A stretch of 40,392 nt of DNA from NCBI GenBank assembly GCA_023663085.1, contig JAMPIB010000034.1:1-40392 (forward strand). Reading direction: 5' to 3'. The notes beneath the pieces were generated by a model. The model was given only the letters and a program-made list of their open reading frames with translations, ran no database searches and was not told where the DNA came from. The DNA comes from Ruminococcus sp. (GTDB taxonomy: Bacteria; Bacillota; Clostridia; Lachnospirales; Lachnospiraceae). The position numbers and the translations under genes are program-made. Shown in pieces: positions 7,139 to 15,347 of the stretch (position 1 is its first letter; every line of letters starts with the position of its first letter).

Positions 7139-7996
7139 GTGAAAGATCTATTTACGATAGGCGAGGTTTCCCGGCTGTTTGCCATGAATGTCAGAACGCT
7201 CCGGTATTATGACGATATCGGATTATTAAAACCGGCGGCAGTTGATGAAAAGACGGGATACCGTTATTATTCGACGAGGGAATTTGAACGTTTAAATACA
7301 ATAAAATATCTGCGTACATTAGATATGTCGTTGGAAAATATCGCGCTTTTTTTTGAAAATAAAGAAATCTCCATGATGAAGGAACTGCTTGGCAGGCAAA
7401 AGGATCAGATTCAGGAGCGGATAAGGGAATTAGAGCGGATCGGGACGAAAATTGACAACAGGCTTTTACTTCTGGAAGAGGCGGAGAGTGTTTCCAAAGA
7501 TCAGATCGTTGTCAGGGAAATTGAAAAACGGCGGGTTGTTCGTCTGCGCAAAGAGATCGCTGTGACAGATGATCTGGAATTACCGCTTCGTGAACTGGAG
7601 CGTTTGTATGATCTGGAGCCGATTATTTTTCTTGGTAAAGTGGGCGTTTCGATTGCCAGAGAAAAACTGTGCAGACGGGAGTATACATCTTTTTCCGCTG
7701 TGTTTGTGCTGGTGGAACCGACTGATGCGCAGATGGCGGAGTGCGGCCGGACAAGGCGGGAGGCATGCTTTGGGGATTTTATAGAAGCCGGCACTTATCT
7801 CAGCATCTGTTTCCGGGGGACGCATACGCAGGCAGCGGCTTATTATGAGAAACTGCTCTCATACGCGGAAGAAAATCAGCTGACGGTATGCGGCGACTCT
7901 GTGGAGATAACGCTCGTGGACGCGGGACTTACGAATGATGCGTCCGCCTATGTAACGCAGTTACAGATCCCTGTCCGCAGGGAGAGTTTTGCCTGA
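7139..7996 (+). CDS. MerR-family transcriptional regulator with GyrI-like effector domain
   Basis: The protein (~285 residues) opens with a MerR winged helix: FTIGEVSRLFAMNVRTLRYY, then DDIGLLKP and TGYRYYS. A long dimerisation helix follows (QKDQIQERIRELERIGTKID). A ~160-residue C-terminal part (FIEAGTYLSICFRGTHTQAA, then YYEKLLSYAEENQL) looks like the BmrR/GyrI effector-binding fold used to sense multidrug ligands. The GTG at 7139 is chosen because AAGGGG at 7124-7129 is properly spaced; an upstream TTG at 7130 would abut that site. It converges with the MATE gene and overlaps its 3' end by 36 bp. A MerR-type 19-bp-spacer promoter upstream of the MATE gene makes that pump its probable target. 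Confidence 0.88.
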   Translation: MKDLFTIGEVSRLFAMNVRTLRYYDDIGLLKPAAVDEKTGYRYYSTREFERLNTIKYLRTLDMSLENIALFFENKEISMMKELLGRQKDQIQERIRELERIGTKIDNRLLLLEEAESVSKDQIVVREIEKRRVVRLRKEIAVTDDLELPLRELERLYDLEPIIFLGKVGVSIAREKLCRREYTSFSAVFVLVEPTDAQMAECGRTRREACFGDFIEAGTYLSICFRGTHTQAAAYYEKLLSYAEENQLTVCGDSVEITLVDAGLTNDASAYVTQLQIPVRRESFA

Positions 7997-9355
7997 TGCT
8001 GTCAGCAGTTTTATGCAGTAGATCAGCGTATATAACGCCATGATGCCGGAGACGGCAGGGGCAACGCATCCTAATGCGGCCAGAGAGTCGGGGGCATAGC
8101 GCTGCACCAGATAAAGGAGCGGCATCCTTAGCGCCAGCGCGCCGAAGCAGCTGCTTATCATGGTGAATATGGTCTTGGAATGGCCGTTTAAAAAGCCGTT
8201 TAAGCAGAAGACAAAAGTAACGGCCAGATAATCATAGCTGCATGTGCGGAAAAAGGGTACGCCTGTTTTGATAATATTCGCATCATCGGCAAAGATCCGT
8301 ATCATACTTTCCGGAGAAATCTGTGCCCAGGCAAAAAAGCAGGCTGACATGGAAAGCGCGATACCAAGGCCAGCTGCCACAGACTTTCTGATGCGTTCCG
8401 GTTTCTTTGCACCCAGATTCTGTGCGGTGATGGCGGAAAGCGCGCTGGCAATGGAAGTCGCGGGCAGCATGGCAAAGACGTCATATTTGCTGGCTACGCC
8501 GACCGCCGAGGCGGCATAGATGCCGAGCGAATTGACTACAGCGGTCAAGTATAAAAAAGAAAGCCTTATCATACACTCCTGAAAGGAAATCGGGATGCTT
8601 AATCCTGCCAGTTCCCGTACTTTGTCTTTATCAATACGGAAATTGTGCAGGCGGAAGGTAAAGAGGAAGTTATGTCTGTTTAAGTAAAAAACGGCAAACA
8701 GCATGCTGAAACCCTGCGATAGAATTGTAGCCAGCGCAGTACCCGAAGCATCCATGCCGATATATCTGACAAAGATAATATCCAGAAAGATATTCATGAT
8801 GCAGGCGATAGCCACGAACATCATGGGCCTTACGGAATCGCCGTAACCGCGCAGGATAGAACTGATCGCGTTATAGCCGCAGATAAAGAAAATGCCCATA
8901 AAGCAGATAGCGGTATAATCGTGCGCCGCTGAAAACGCGCTTTCCGGCGTATGCAAAAGGCGCAGGATCGTATCGCCCACAAGCAGCATGATAACAGTCA
9001 AAATGACGGAAAAACCTGCAAAAACAGTCAGCGTGGAGCCGATAGCCTTTCTGGCTTCTTCGGGTTTACCCATACCGATGTATTTGCCGACTAAAATAGT
9101 GCCGCCAAGCGTCATACCGGTGATGATACTGGTGATGATCTGTGTGACCTGCGTGCCGGTAGAGACCGCGGCCACGCTTTCGGCCGTACAATATTTACCG
9201 ATCACCATGAGGTCTACCGCGCCATAGAGCGCCTGAATGATATTGGCTAACAGGAGCGGGATAGAGAAGCGGATCAGCGTCCGGATGATACCGCCCTGCG
9301 TCAGGTCGTTGCTGTTACTTGTATGTGACTGTGACTGTGTATGCTTATTGTCCAT
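7961..9355 (-). CDS. MATE-family multidrug efflux transporter
   Basis: The 464-residue protein has a polar N-terminus, then LIRFSIPLLLANIIQALYGA and VDLMVIGKY, the hallmark first helices of the NorM/DinF-type MATE superfamily. Twelve hydrophobic segments are visible in two homologous halves; the second begins LSIPISFQECMIRLSFLYLT. MATE pumps export cationic drugs and metabolites in exchange for Na+ or H+. The gene is read away from a divergent cysteine-cluster gene. Its promoter (9450-9480, minus) has the stretched 19-bp spacer and central dyad of MerR-activated genes. The 3' end overlaps the convergent MerR gene by 36 bp, so antisense interference between the two messages is possible. Confidence 0.93.
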   Translation of the reverse strand: MDNKHTQSQSHTSNSNDLTQGGIIRTLIRFSIPLLLANIIQALYGAVDLMVIGKYCTAESVAAVSTGTQVTQIITSIITGMTLGGTILVGKYIGMGKPEEARKAIGSTLTVFAGFSVILTVIMLLVGDTILRLLHTPESAFSAAHDYTAICFMGIFFICGYNAISSILRGYGDSVRPMMFVAIACIMNIFLDIIFVRYIGMDASGTALATILSQGFSMLFAVFYLNRHNFLFTFRLHNFRIDKDKVRELAGLSIPISFQECMIRLSFLYLTAVVNSLGIYAASAVGVASKYDVFAMLPATSIASALSAITAQNLGAKKPERIRKSVAAGLGIALSMSACFFAWAQISPESMIRIFADDANIIKTGVPFFRTCSYDYLAVTFVFCLNGFLNGHSKTIFTMISSCFGALALRMPLLYLVQRYAPDSLAALGCVAPAVSGIMALYTLIYCIKLLTASGKTLPADRDL

Positions 9356-9418
9356 GTGCTGTATGATACCTTTCCCTGCTTTAGAGCAGTATTGAATAGC
9401 GGGAACCTGCCTGCTATA

Positions 9419-9446
9419 TTGTTTTCAGTTTTTTGTGAAATATAAT
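9419..9446 (+). promoter_or_regulatory. Promoter of the cysteine-cluster protein gene
   Basis: TTGTTT (9419-9424) and TATAAT (9441-9446) are 16 bp apart. The predicted start point (~9453) falls at the edge of the MerR-type dyad at 9460-9474, so a bound regulator could affect this promoter as well. Confidence 0.45.
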
Positions 9447-9449
9447 AAA

Positions 9450-9480
9450 AGTATAAACCCTCCAGTTACTGGAGAGTCAA
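9450..9480 (-). promoter_or_regulatory. MerR-type promoter and operator driving the MATE gene
   Basis: On the minus strand TTGACT (9480-9475) and TATACT (9455-9450) are separated by 19 bp. The spacer holds the perfect dyad CTCCAGT-A-ACTGGAG (9474-9460). A 19-bp spacer with a central dyad is the signature of promoters that MerR-family activators untwist to make functional. Confidence 0.85.
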
Positions 9481-9498
9481 CGGAGGTCGTGGATTTTA

Positions 9499-10143
9499 AT
9501 GGAAGATCAGAGGCAAAATGCAGGAAACATTTTATATGATGCGAATGACATGGTAAAAGCAGGGTGTAATGACTGCCGGGGATGTTCCGATTGCTGTAGA
9601 GGGATGGGAGATTCCATCATCCTTGATCCTTATGATATCTGGCAGTTGGAAGTCAATTTGAAATGTACTTTTGCGGAGCTGTTACAGGAAAAAATAGAAC
9701 TGCATGTGGAAGAGGGGCTGATCCTGCCGCATCTGAAAATGCAGGGAAAAGCAGAACAGTGCGGATTTCTGGACGAAAACGGCAGGTGCGGCATCCATGT
9801 CTTCCGCCCCGGTCTTTGCAGGCTGTTTCCGTTGGGGAGAAATTATGGGGAAGGGAAACTGCAATACTTTTTACTACAGGAAGTCTGTCCATATGCCGGT
9901 CATACGAAAATGAAAATTAAAAAATGGCTTGCGGTGCCGGAACTCAGAAAATACGAAGCGTTTCTGGTAACCTGGCACGGTCTGCGCAGGACATTGCAAG
10001 ATCAATTAGACGAGGCCCGGATAAAAGAGATCAACATGCAGTTTTTGCATATTTTTTATGAAAAGCAGTACGGGCCGGAAGATTTTTATACGCAGTTTGA
10101 AGAGCGGCTGGCGGCTTATAAGTCTGTTATTGTCTTCAGATAG
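9499..10143 (+). CDS. YkgJ-family cysteine-cluster (Fe/Zn-chelating) protein
   Basis: The 214-residue protein carries a dense N-terminal cysteine cluster, CNDCRGCSDCC (Cys23, 26, 29, 32, 33). Later it has QCGFLDENGRCGIHVFRPGL followed by CRLFPLG, plus a CPYAG near residue 133. This is the pattern of the YkgJ/UPF0153 family, predicted to bind a metal or Fe-S cluster. No enzymatic activity is firmly established for most members. GGAGG lies 12 bp before the ATG, slightly long. The gene diverges from the MATE pump and is followed by a fresh promoter for the next gene, so it is probably monocistronic. Confidence 0.85.
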   Translation: MEDQRQNAGNILYDANDMVKAGCNDCRGCSDCCRGMGDSIILDPYDIWQLEVNLKCTFAELLQEKIELHVEEGLILPHLKMQGKAEQCGFLDENGRCGIHVFRPGLCRLFPLGRNYGEGKLQYFLLQEVCPYAGHTKMKIKKWLAVPELRKYEAFLVTWHGLRRTLQDQLDEARIKEINMQFLHIFYEKQYGPEDFYTQFEERLAAYKSVIVFR

Positions 10144-10178
10144 GCGGCAGGATAAAATGGAGATGACTTGTAAAAACC

Positions 10179-10255
10179 AAAAATTACATTTTTATGTTGA
10201 AATAAATGTAATTTTCAACATTAATATTGACGAATGTAATTTCGATTGTTAAAAT
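10179..10255 (+). promoter_or_regulatory. Promoter with repeated ATGTAATTT boxes before the AAA ATPase gene
   Basis: TTGACG (10227-10232) and TAAAAT (10250-10255) are 17 bp apart. AATGTAATTT occurs at about 10205 and again at 10233 inside the spacer, and its reverse complement AAATTACAT lies near 10181. GTTGAAA/TTTCAAC forms an additional inverted repeat around the middle box. These look like sites for an unknown regulator. Confidence 0.5.
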
Positions 10256-10328
10256 AAAAGTGGAATCATCAAAATATTTATTCATGCGGGCAATAAACCA
10301 GGCAGATGTATTTTAGAAAGGAAGATCA

Positions 10329-11642
10329 ATGAAAAGGAAAATTTTGTCTGCTCTTTTGAAATGGAAGGATATGGAAACAGGGCGTCTGCCTCTGTTGCTA
10401 TATGGAGCAAGACAGGTCGGAAAAACATATATGATGAAAATGCTTGGGATGGCGTATTTCAGGAATACGCTTTATGTTAATTTTGAGGCGGATGGAGAGA
10501 TCGGAGATCTGTTTCAGGTGGATATCCATGCAAATACAATTATCGGGATACTGGAAAGATATTATCATATAGAGCTGATTCCGCAGGAAACGCTTATTAT
10601 TTTTGATGAAATACAGATGTGTGAAAGGGCGTTGGAATCTTTAAAATATTTTGCGGAAGAAGCGCCGGAATACTATATTATTGCGGCAGGGAGTCTTCTG
10701 GGGGTAGCTTTAAACAGGGAAAAGTATTCTTTCCCGGTCGGAAAGGTGCAGATGCTCACTATGTATCCAATGGATTTTGAAGAATATTTATGGGCGAAAG
10801 GGAAAGAACTGTTAGCAGATACGATCCGTGAGCATTTCAGAAAAAATAAACAGATGCAGGAAATGCTTCATAATGAAGCATTGCAGGAATATCAGAATTA
10901 TTGTATTATAGGTGGTATGCCGGCAGTAGTTTTGGCGGATATTTCTGACAATCCTACGATCAGGTCAGATGAAATGCGCAAAATGATATTGGATTCATAC
11001 GTTGCGGATATGGCTAAGTACGCGCAGTCGGGTGAAACTGTAAAGATATATGCGGCATATGATTCCCTTCCGGTACAGCTTGCCAAAGACAATAAAAAGT
11101 TTCAATATAAATTGATCAAGCAGGGCGGAAGAGCCTCACAGTATGGTGATGCCATTGACTGGCTGATCAAAGCGGGGATTGTTCATAAGTGTACAAAATG
11201 TTCGCAGGGATATCTGCCCTCCGCGGCTTATCAGGATTTGACGGCGTTCAAATTATATTACAGCGACATGGGAATGTTATCGGCGCGCACGGATATGACG
11301 CTGCAACGTTTTTGTAGCAGCGAAAGCGAACATTTCAGAGGAATATTTGCGGAAAATTATGTTGCCTGTGCATTAAAGAGTCTGGGGTATGAATTGTTTT
11401 ACTGGGAATCAGATGGTATTTCGGAAATTGATTTTCTGATTACGATCGGTGAGCATGTGATTCCTGTGGAGTGTAAGGCAGGAAATCACGTAAAGGCTAA
11501 AAGTCTGCTGGTTTATCGTGAAAAGTACAAACCGGAATATGCGATCAGAATATCCAGAAGAAACTTTGGTATGGCTGACGGGATCAGAGCAGTACCGTTG
11601 TATGCGGTGTTTTGTATAGGTGAAGAACAGGAAGGGGAATAA
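10329..11642 (+). CDS. AAA ATPase with DUF4143 C-terminal domain
   Basis: The 437-residue protein has Walker A GARQVGKT at residues 26-33 and Walker B TLIIFDEIQ near residue 90. A sensor-like IIAAGSLLGVA follows around residue 118. The C-terminal DUF4143 region ends in a PD-(D/E)XK-like motif, EIDFLITIGEHVIPVECKAG. This AAA_14/DUF4143 architecture is common and highly multiplied in gut Firmicutes and Bacteroidetes; its role is unknown, though a nucleic-acid-related or defence function is often suspected from the nuclease-like end. All nucleotide-binding residues look intact. GGAAGG stands before the ATG. Its promoter region is unusually rich in repeated boxes. Confidence 0.88.
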   Translation: MKRKILSALLKWKDMETGRLPLLLYGARQVGKTYMMKMLGMAYFRNTLYVNFEADGEIGDLFQVDIHANTIIGILERYYHIELIPQETLIIFDEIQMCERALESLKYFAEEAPEYYIIAAGSLLGVALNREKYSFPVGKVQMLTMYPMDFEEYLWAKGKELLADTIREHFRKNKQMQEMLHNEALQEYQNYCIIGGMPAVVLADISDNPTIRSDEMRKMILDSYVADMAKYAQSGETVKIYAAYDSLPVQLAKDNKKFQYKLIKQGGRASQYGDAIDWLIKAGIVHKCTKCSQGYLPSAAYQDLTAFKLYYSDMGMLSARTDMTLQRFCSSESEHFRGIFAENYVACALKSLGYELFYWESDGISEIDFLITIGEHVIPVECKAGNHVKAKSLLVYREKYKPEYAIRISRRNFGMADGIRAVPLYAVFCIGEEQEGE

Positions 11643-11718
11643 CCATGAAGACAGGGATTGTTAAAAAATGTATTCATGCCGTACAGACAGCCCAAAAGCA
11701 GAAAGGAAGATTGAGAAG

Positions 11719-12222
11719 ATGAAACGAATAAAAAAGAGTATATCAGCGCTTATTTTTATAATATGTATGGCACTGTGCTGTGCCTGTGGGAAGACGGACA
11801 CAGGGAGTGCGGCGGGAAATTCTATTGAAGGGGAACTTGTCGATATCATGACGGAAATCTATGCGGGCGTGGATGTGGATGCGGAAACAAAAGAGGCGAT
11901 GCAGGGATATATTACGGATATGCTGACAGCGGATAATGAGCAGGCTCTTCTTGGTGTGGCGGGGATTTCCTATACAGAGGGGGTTTTTTCGGTGCCAATG
12001 ATCTCTTCGATTCCTTATCAGTGTGTATTGTTACGCGTTTCGACTGATGATGTGGAAAGTGTGAAAACAGCGTTAAAAGAAAACGCTGATCTGAATAAAT
12101 GGGTTTGCACCAGTGCGGAAACTGCGCTGGTGGAGAATGTCGGAGACGTTGTTTTATTTATCATGTGCGATACGGATACGGCCTATGCGGTCAGCGAGTC
12201 GTTTCAGGCATTGGGAAAGTGA
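11719..12222 (+). CDS. DUF4358-type lipoprotein
   Basis: The 167-residue protein begins MKRIKKSISALIFIICMALC with a lipobox ending CCAC-GK, so it should be lipid-anchored outside the membrane. The remainder (MTEIYAGVDVDAETKEAMQG, SIPYQCVLLRVSTDD, WVCTSAETALVENVGDVVLF) matches my memory of the DUF4358 domain of Firmicutes lipoproteins, of unknown function. The start at 11719 is preferred over an in-frame ATG 17 codons earlier because AAAGGAAG lies 9 bp upstream and the signal peptide begins there. It follows the ATPase gene by 76 bp with no visible terminator, so cotranscription is possible. Confidence 0.72.
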   Translation: MKRIKKSISALIFIICMALCCACGKTDTGSAAGNSIEGELVDIMTEIYAGVDVDAETKEAMQGYITDMLTADNEQALLGVAGISYTEGVFSVPMISSIPYQCVLLRVSTDDVESVKTALKENADLNKWVCTSAETALVENVGDVVLFIMCDTDTAYAVSESFQALGK

Positions 12223-12297
12223 GATTGCCGGGATAAACTGGTAGCAGCAGGGTGAATTTGAGTCGCCGCAGAGCGACGGCATGGAGGCTGGAACAGG

Positions 12298-13434
12298 GTG
12301 AACAAAGATCCATTTAGGGAATATATCAAAGAAACTGAACCCGCAAAGCGGTACAAAGGGTATGCGTGGCATACAGCTATTGGTCTGCAGGCGGTCGATG
12401 GACTTAGGACATCAGAATATCTGGTGCGTACTGCTGTCCGTAATATTGAGGGCGAGATATCTTTTGAAGAAGCAAATGCGCTTTTGCAGACTTATTACGA
12501 AGAAAATCCTGCCCGTGATGAAGAAGAACGCACCGAGGAGGCCGATAAAGTAGCGGCAAGGATTGCAACGCTTCTGTCCGAGCGGGCATTCAGTTTTACG
12601 CCAAATGAGTATCTTTCCATTCATAGAAAGCTGTTTATCGGTATCTATTCCCACGCGGGACACATCCGGGACTATAACATTACAAAAAAGGAATGGGTGT
12701 TGGATGGGGCGACTGTGCTCTATGGCAGCGCTACAGAGTTGCGGGAGACGCTGGACTATGATTTCTCTGAGGAGAAGAAGTTTTCCTATCGAAATCTTTC
12801 CATGGATGAGATCATTCATCATCTTGCGGTATTTATAGCGAGGCTTTGGCAGATTCACGTATTCGGTGAAGGAAATACCAGAACGACAGCTGTTTTTTTT
12901 ATCAAATATCTGCGCACACTGGGTTTTGATGTGACGAATGACATTTTTGCGGAGAATGCGTGGTACTTTCGGAATGCACTGGTCAGAGCCAATTACAATG
13001 ATTTAAAAAATGGCATTCATGAGACGACAGAGTATCTGGAGGTCTTTCTGCGGAATCTTCTGCTTAATGAGATGCATCCGCTTCATAACCGGACATTGCA
13101 TGTCAGTGGAATTTTTAAAACGATTGAAAAACCGGACATTGGAATGGTGAAACAGGATGTTGTAACGATAAAACCGGACATTTGGACTGAAAAACCGGAC
13201 ATTGGCACTCTGAAAGTGGACATTGAGAAGAGTTTTCTGCCCAAGACGGCAGGTCATATTTTAAAACTTCGTGAGGCTTTTGGAGATCAAACGGTCTTTG
13301 GCCGTTCAGATGTGATGGCAGTAATTGGTATGAAAGCATCCAGAGCGTCTGAGTTTTTGAAAGAGCTGGTGGAGCATGGCATTATCGAGCCGGTGTCTGG
13401 ACATGGAAAGGGGAAGTATCGTTTCAGGTATTGA
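12298..13434 (+). CDS. Fic-domain protein with KPDI-repeat linker and C-terminal winged helix
   Basis: The 378-residue protein starts at GTG, 10 bp after GGAGG. The Fic motif is HVFGEGNTR near residue 186 (canonical HPFxxGNxR; Pro is Val here), with the catalytic His present. Fic enzymes usually transfer AMP to a target hydroxyl. An N-terminal AVRNIEGEISFEE segment resembles the (S/T)xxxE(G/N) inhibitory helix, but with Val at the Ser/Thr position. Residues ~278-310 form a linker of imperfect repeats around KPDI/KVDI. The last 70 residues (FGRSDVMAVIGMKASRASEF) look like a winged helix that would bind DNA. It is monocistronic and ends at a strong hairpin. Confidence 0.85.
   Translation: MNKDPFREYIKETEPAKRYKGYAWHTAIGLQAVDGLRTSEYLVRTAVRNIEGEISFEEANALLQTYYEENPARDEEERTEEADKVAARIATLLSERAFSFTPNEYLSIHRKLFIGIYSHAGHIRDYNITKKEWVLDGATVLYGSATELRETLDYDFSEEKKFSYRNLSMDEIIHHLAVFIARLWQIHVFGEGNTRTTAVFFIKYLRTLGFDVTNDIFAENAWYFRNALVRANYNDLKNGIHETTEYLEVFLRNLLLNEMHPLHNRTLHVSGIFKTIEKPDIGMVKQDVVTIKPDIWTEKPDIGTLKVDIEKSFLPKTAGHILKLREAFGDQTVFGRSDVMAVIGMKASRASEFLKELVEHGIIEPVSGHGKGKYRFRY
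13087..13227 (+). repeat. ACCGGACATT-type repeats inside the Fic gene
   Basis: ACCGGACA occurs at about 13088, 13131, 13173 and 13193, with a diverged GTGGACATTGAG at 13217. The last three intact copies and the diverged one are in frame and encode the KPDI/KVDI repeats. Confidence 0.6.
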
Positions 13435-13439
13435 GAAGA

Positions 13440-13474
13440 AAGTTAAGTCCTATCAATTCAGTAGGACTTAACTT
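13440..13474 (-). terminator. Perfect 13-bp hairpin between convergent Fic and potD genes
   Basis: AAGTTAAGTCCTA (13440-13452) pairs perfectly with TAGGACTTAACTT (13462-13474) around a 9-nt loop. The right arm lies inside the last codons of potD, whose stop is at 13458-13460. Flanking T-richness is modest in both directions (TCTTCT after the minus-strand stem), so it may serve both genes. Confidence 0.65.
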
Positions 13475-14525
13475 CTTTCCATAATTCATTATAGAGCGCA
13501 TCCCCATCTTCACCCAGATAGGTATAGCTTTCCAGATTGTCATACTGTATCAGATCGGGAAAGGCGATAGGTGAATTTTTAATTTCTTCATCTTCAATTA
13601 AGGCCCTGGCCGCGTCGTTGGGAGTCGAGTAGGTGATATACTGGAAATTTTTCAGGGCAATATCTTCCCGGCACATAAAGTCAATGAACTTTTCAGCGTT
13701 TTCCTTATGTGGAGCATCTTTTAAGATGACCCAGGAATCTATCCATACGTTAGTGCCTTCAGTGGGAATGACATATTCCAGATCGGGATTTTCGTATTGT
13801 GTGTAGATTGCTTCACCGGAATAGATAACGCCGATGGCTGCCTCGCCGCTTATCATCTTATCGCGCACTTGATCGACGACATAAGCCTGCACGAGCGGTT
13901 TCTGCGCAATCAAAGCGTCTTTGGCCTGTTGCAGCTTATCGGGGTCGAGTGTGTTCATGGAATAGCCGTATATTTTTTCTGCGACCATGAAAGCGTCCCT
14001 GACGGAGTCCTGCATCAGTATCTCGTCCGTATATTTTTCATCCCAAAGTTGAACCCAACTGGTAATAGGCTCCTCTACCAGGGTCTTATTATAAAGGATG
14101 CCTACAGTGCCCCAGCAATAGGGGACAGAGTATTTATTTTCAGCGTCAAAGGCGCGCGACAGCATCCAGTACTGGCTGCCGATATTGGCTTTGGCATTGG
14201 GAATGTGCGTAAAATCCAGTTCTAAGAGCAGGTCATTTTTGATCATTTTATGGATCATATAATCGGAAGGGCAGACGACGTCATATTCGGCAGCACCGGT
14301 CTCTATCTTGGGATACATGGTTTCGTTTGTCTCAAATTCATCATAGATCACCTTGATGCCTGTTTCTTCTTCAAACTGTGTAAGTGTATCCGGGTCTACA
14401 TATTCGCCCCAGTTATAGACAATGACCACATTTTCATCATCACTCTTTGCACCGCATCCGCTAAGTGCGCAACCGCCGAGCAGGCATAGCGCGGCGCAAA
14501 GATATAATAAAAGCTTTTTTTTCAT
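13458..14525 (-). CDS. potD: Spermidine/putrescine ABC transporter substrate-binding lipoprotein
   Basis: The 355-residue protein begins with a lipoprotein signal (MKKKLLLYLCAALCLLGGCA followed by LSGC). It then has VVIVYNWGEYVDPDTLTQFE, the signature opening of PotD/PotF polyamine-binding proteins. YDVVCPSDYMIHKMI and the ligand-pocket region YSVPYCWGTVGILYNKT are also typical. It captures polyamines outside the cell and delivers them to PotBC. It is the last gene of the minus-strand operon regulator-potA-potB-potC-potD. AAAGGA lies about 12 bp before the ATG. Its 3' end is built into the terminator hairpin. Confidence 0.93.
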   Translation of the reverse strand: MKKKLLLYLCAALCLLGGCALSGCGAKSDDENVVIVYNWGEYVDPDTLTQFEEETGIKVIYDEFETNETMYPKIETGAAEYDVVCPSDYMIHKMIKNDLLLELDFTHIPNAKANIGSQYWMLSRAFDAENKYSVPYCWGTVGILYNKTLVEEPITSWVQLWDEKYTDEILMQDSVRDAFMVAEKIYGYSMNTLDPDKLQQAKDALIAQKPLVQAYVVDQVRDKMISGEAAIGVIYSGEAIYTQYENPDLEYVIPTEGTNVWIDSWVILKDAPHKENAEKFIDFMCREDIALKNFQYITYSTPNDAARALIEDEEIKNSPIAFPDLIQYDNLESYTYLGEDGDALYNELWKEVKSY

Positions 14526-14549
14526 TTTATGAGTTGATCCTTTCTGAAA

Positions 14550-15335
14550 TCAGCCGTTTGATTTTGCACTTTGCTCATTTTTGTCCGGCGTCCTGTTGAC
14601 CAGGATAAGCAAAACCAGCACCGTTACGAAAATAAGAGTAGAAAGCGCGTACATTTCCGGCTTAATCCCTTTTTTGACTTCCGTATATATTTTGGTTGAT
14701 AAAGTGTCGATCCCTGCGCCTTTCGTAAAATGCGTGATGATAAAGTCATCTAACGACATGGTAAAAGCCATTAAAAACCCGGATAAGATACCCGGCATCA
14801 GGTCGGGAAGCATGACCTTGAAAAATGCGGTGACATGTGAGGCGCCGAGGTCAAGTGCGGCCTCGTAGACGTTTCGGTTTAACTGTTTCATCCGTGGCAT
14901 GATGCTAAGTATCACATACGGAATGTTAAAGGTAATGTGGGAGAGCAGGATCGTCCCGAAGCCGAAGCGCAGTCCCAGACTGATGAATAATAGCATCAGA
15001 GAGATACCGGTCACGATATCCGCATTTAGCATGGGGATATTGGTGATGCCCATAAGGATGGTGCGGTATTTTTTTTTCATGCCGTTCATGGCCAGACAGG
15101 CGATCGTGCCGATCACGGTGGCGATGAAGGCGGATAAAAAGGCGATGAGCAGCGTTGTGCCAAGAGCCTCTAAGATAACGTCATCCTCCAGAAGAGAGGC
15201 GTACCATTTAAGAGAAAAGCCGCCCCATTTCGCACGGGTCTTGCTGGCGTTAAAAGACAGTACGATAAGCGTTCCGATCGGCGCGTATAGAAACAGAAAA
15301 ATAAGCGATACATATATTTTTTTAGCAGTCCGCAT
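14550..15335 (-). CDS. potC: Spermidine/putrescine ABC transporter permease PotC
   Basis: This 261-residue inner-membrane permease has six hydrophobic segments. The first is IYVSLIFLFLYAPIGTLIVL. The EAA-type loop that docks the ATPase reads EAALDLGASHVTAFFKVMLP. The sequence SFNASKTRAKWGGFSLKWY after the first helix is typical of PotC. GGAGG overlaps the end of potB and precedes the ATG, with a 12-bp gap between the two genes, indicating coupled expression. Confidence 0.93.
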   Translation of the reverse strand: MRTAKKIYVSLIFLFLYAPIGTLIVLSFNASKTRAKWGGFSLKWYASLLEDDVILEALGTTLLIAFLSAFIATVIGTIACLAMNGMKKKYRTILMGITNIPMLNADIVTGISLMLLFISLGLRFGFGTILLSHITFNIPYVILSIMPRMKQLNRNVYEAALDLGASHVTAFFKVMLPDLMPGILSGFLMAFTMSLDDFIITHFTKGAGIDTLSTKIYTEVKKGIKPEMYALSTLIFVTVLVLLILVNRTPDKNEQSAKSNG

Positions 15336-15347
15336 GATGAGCCTCCT

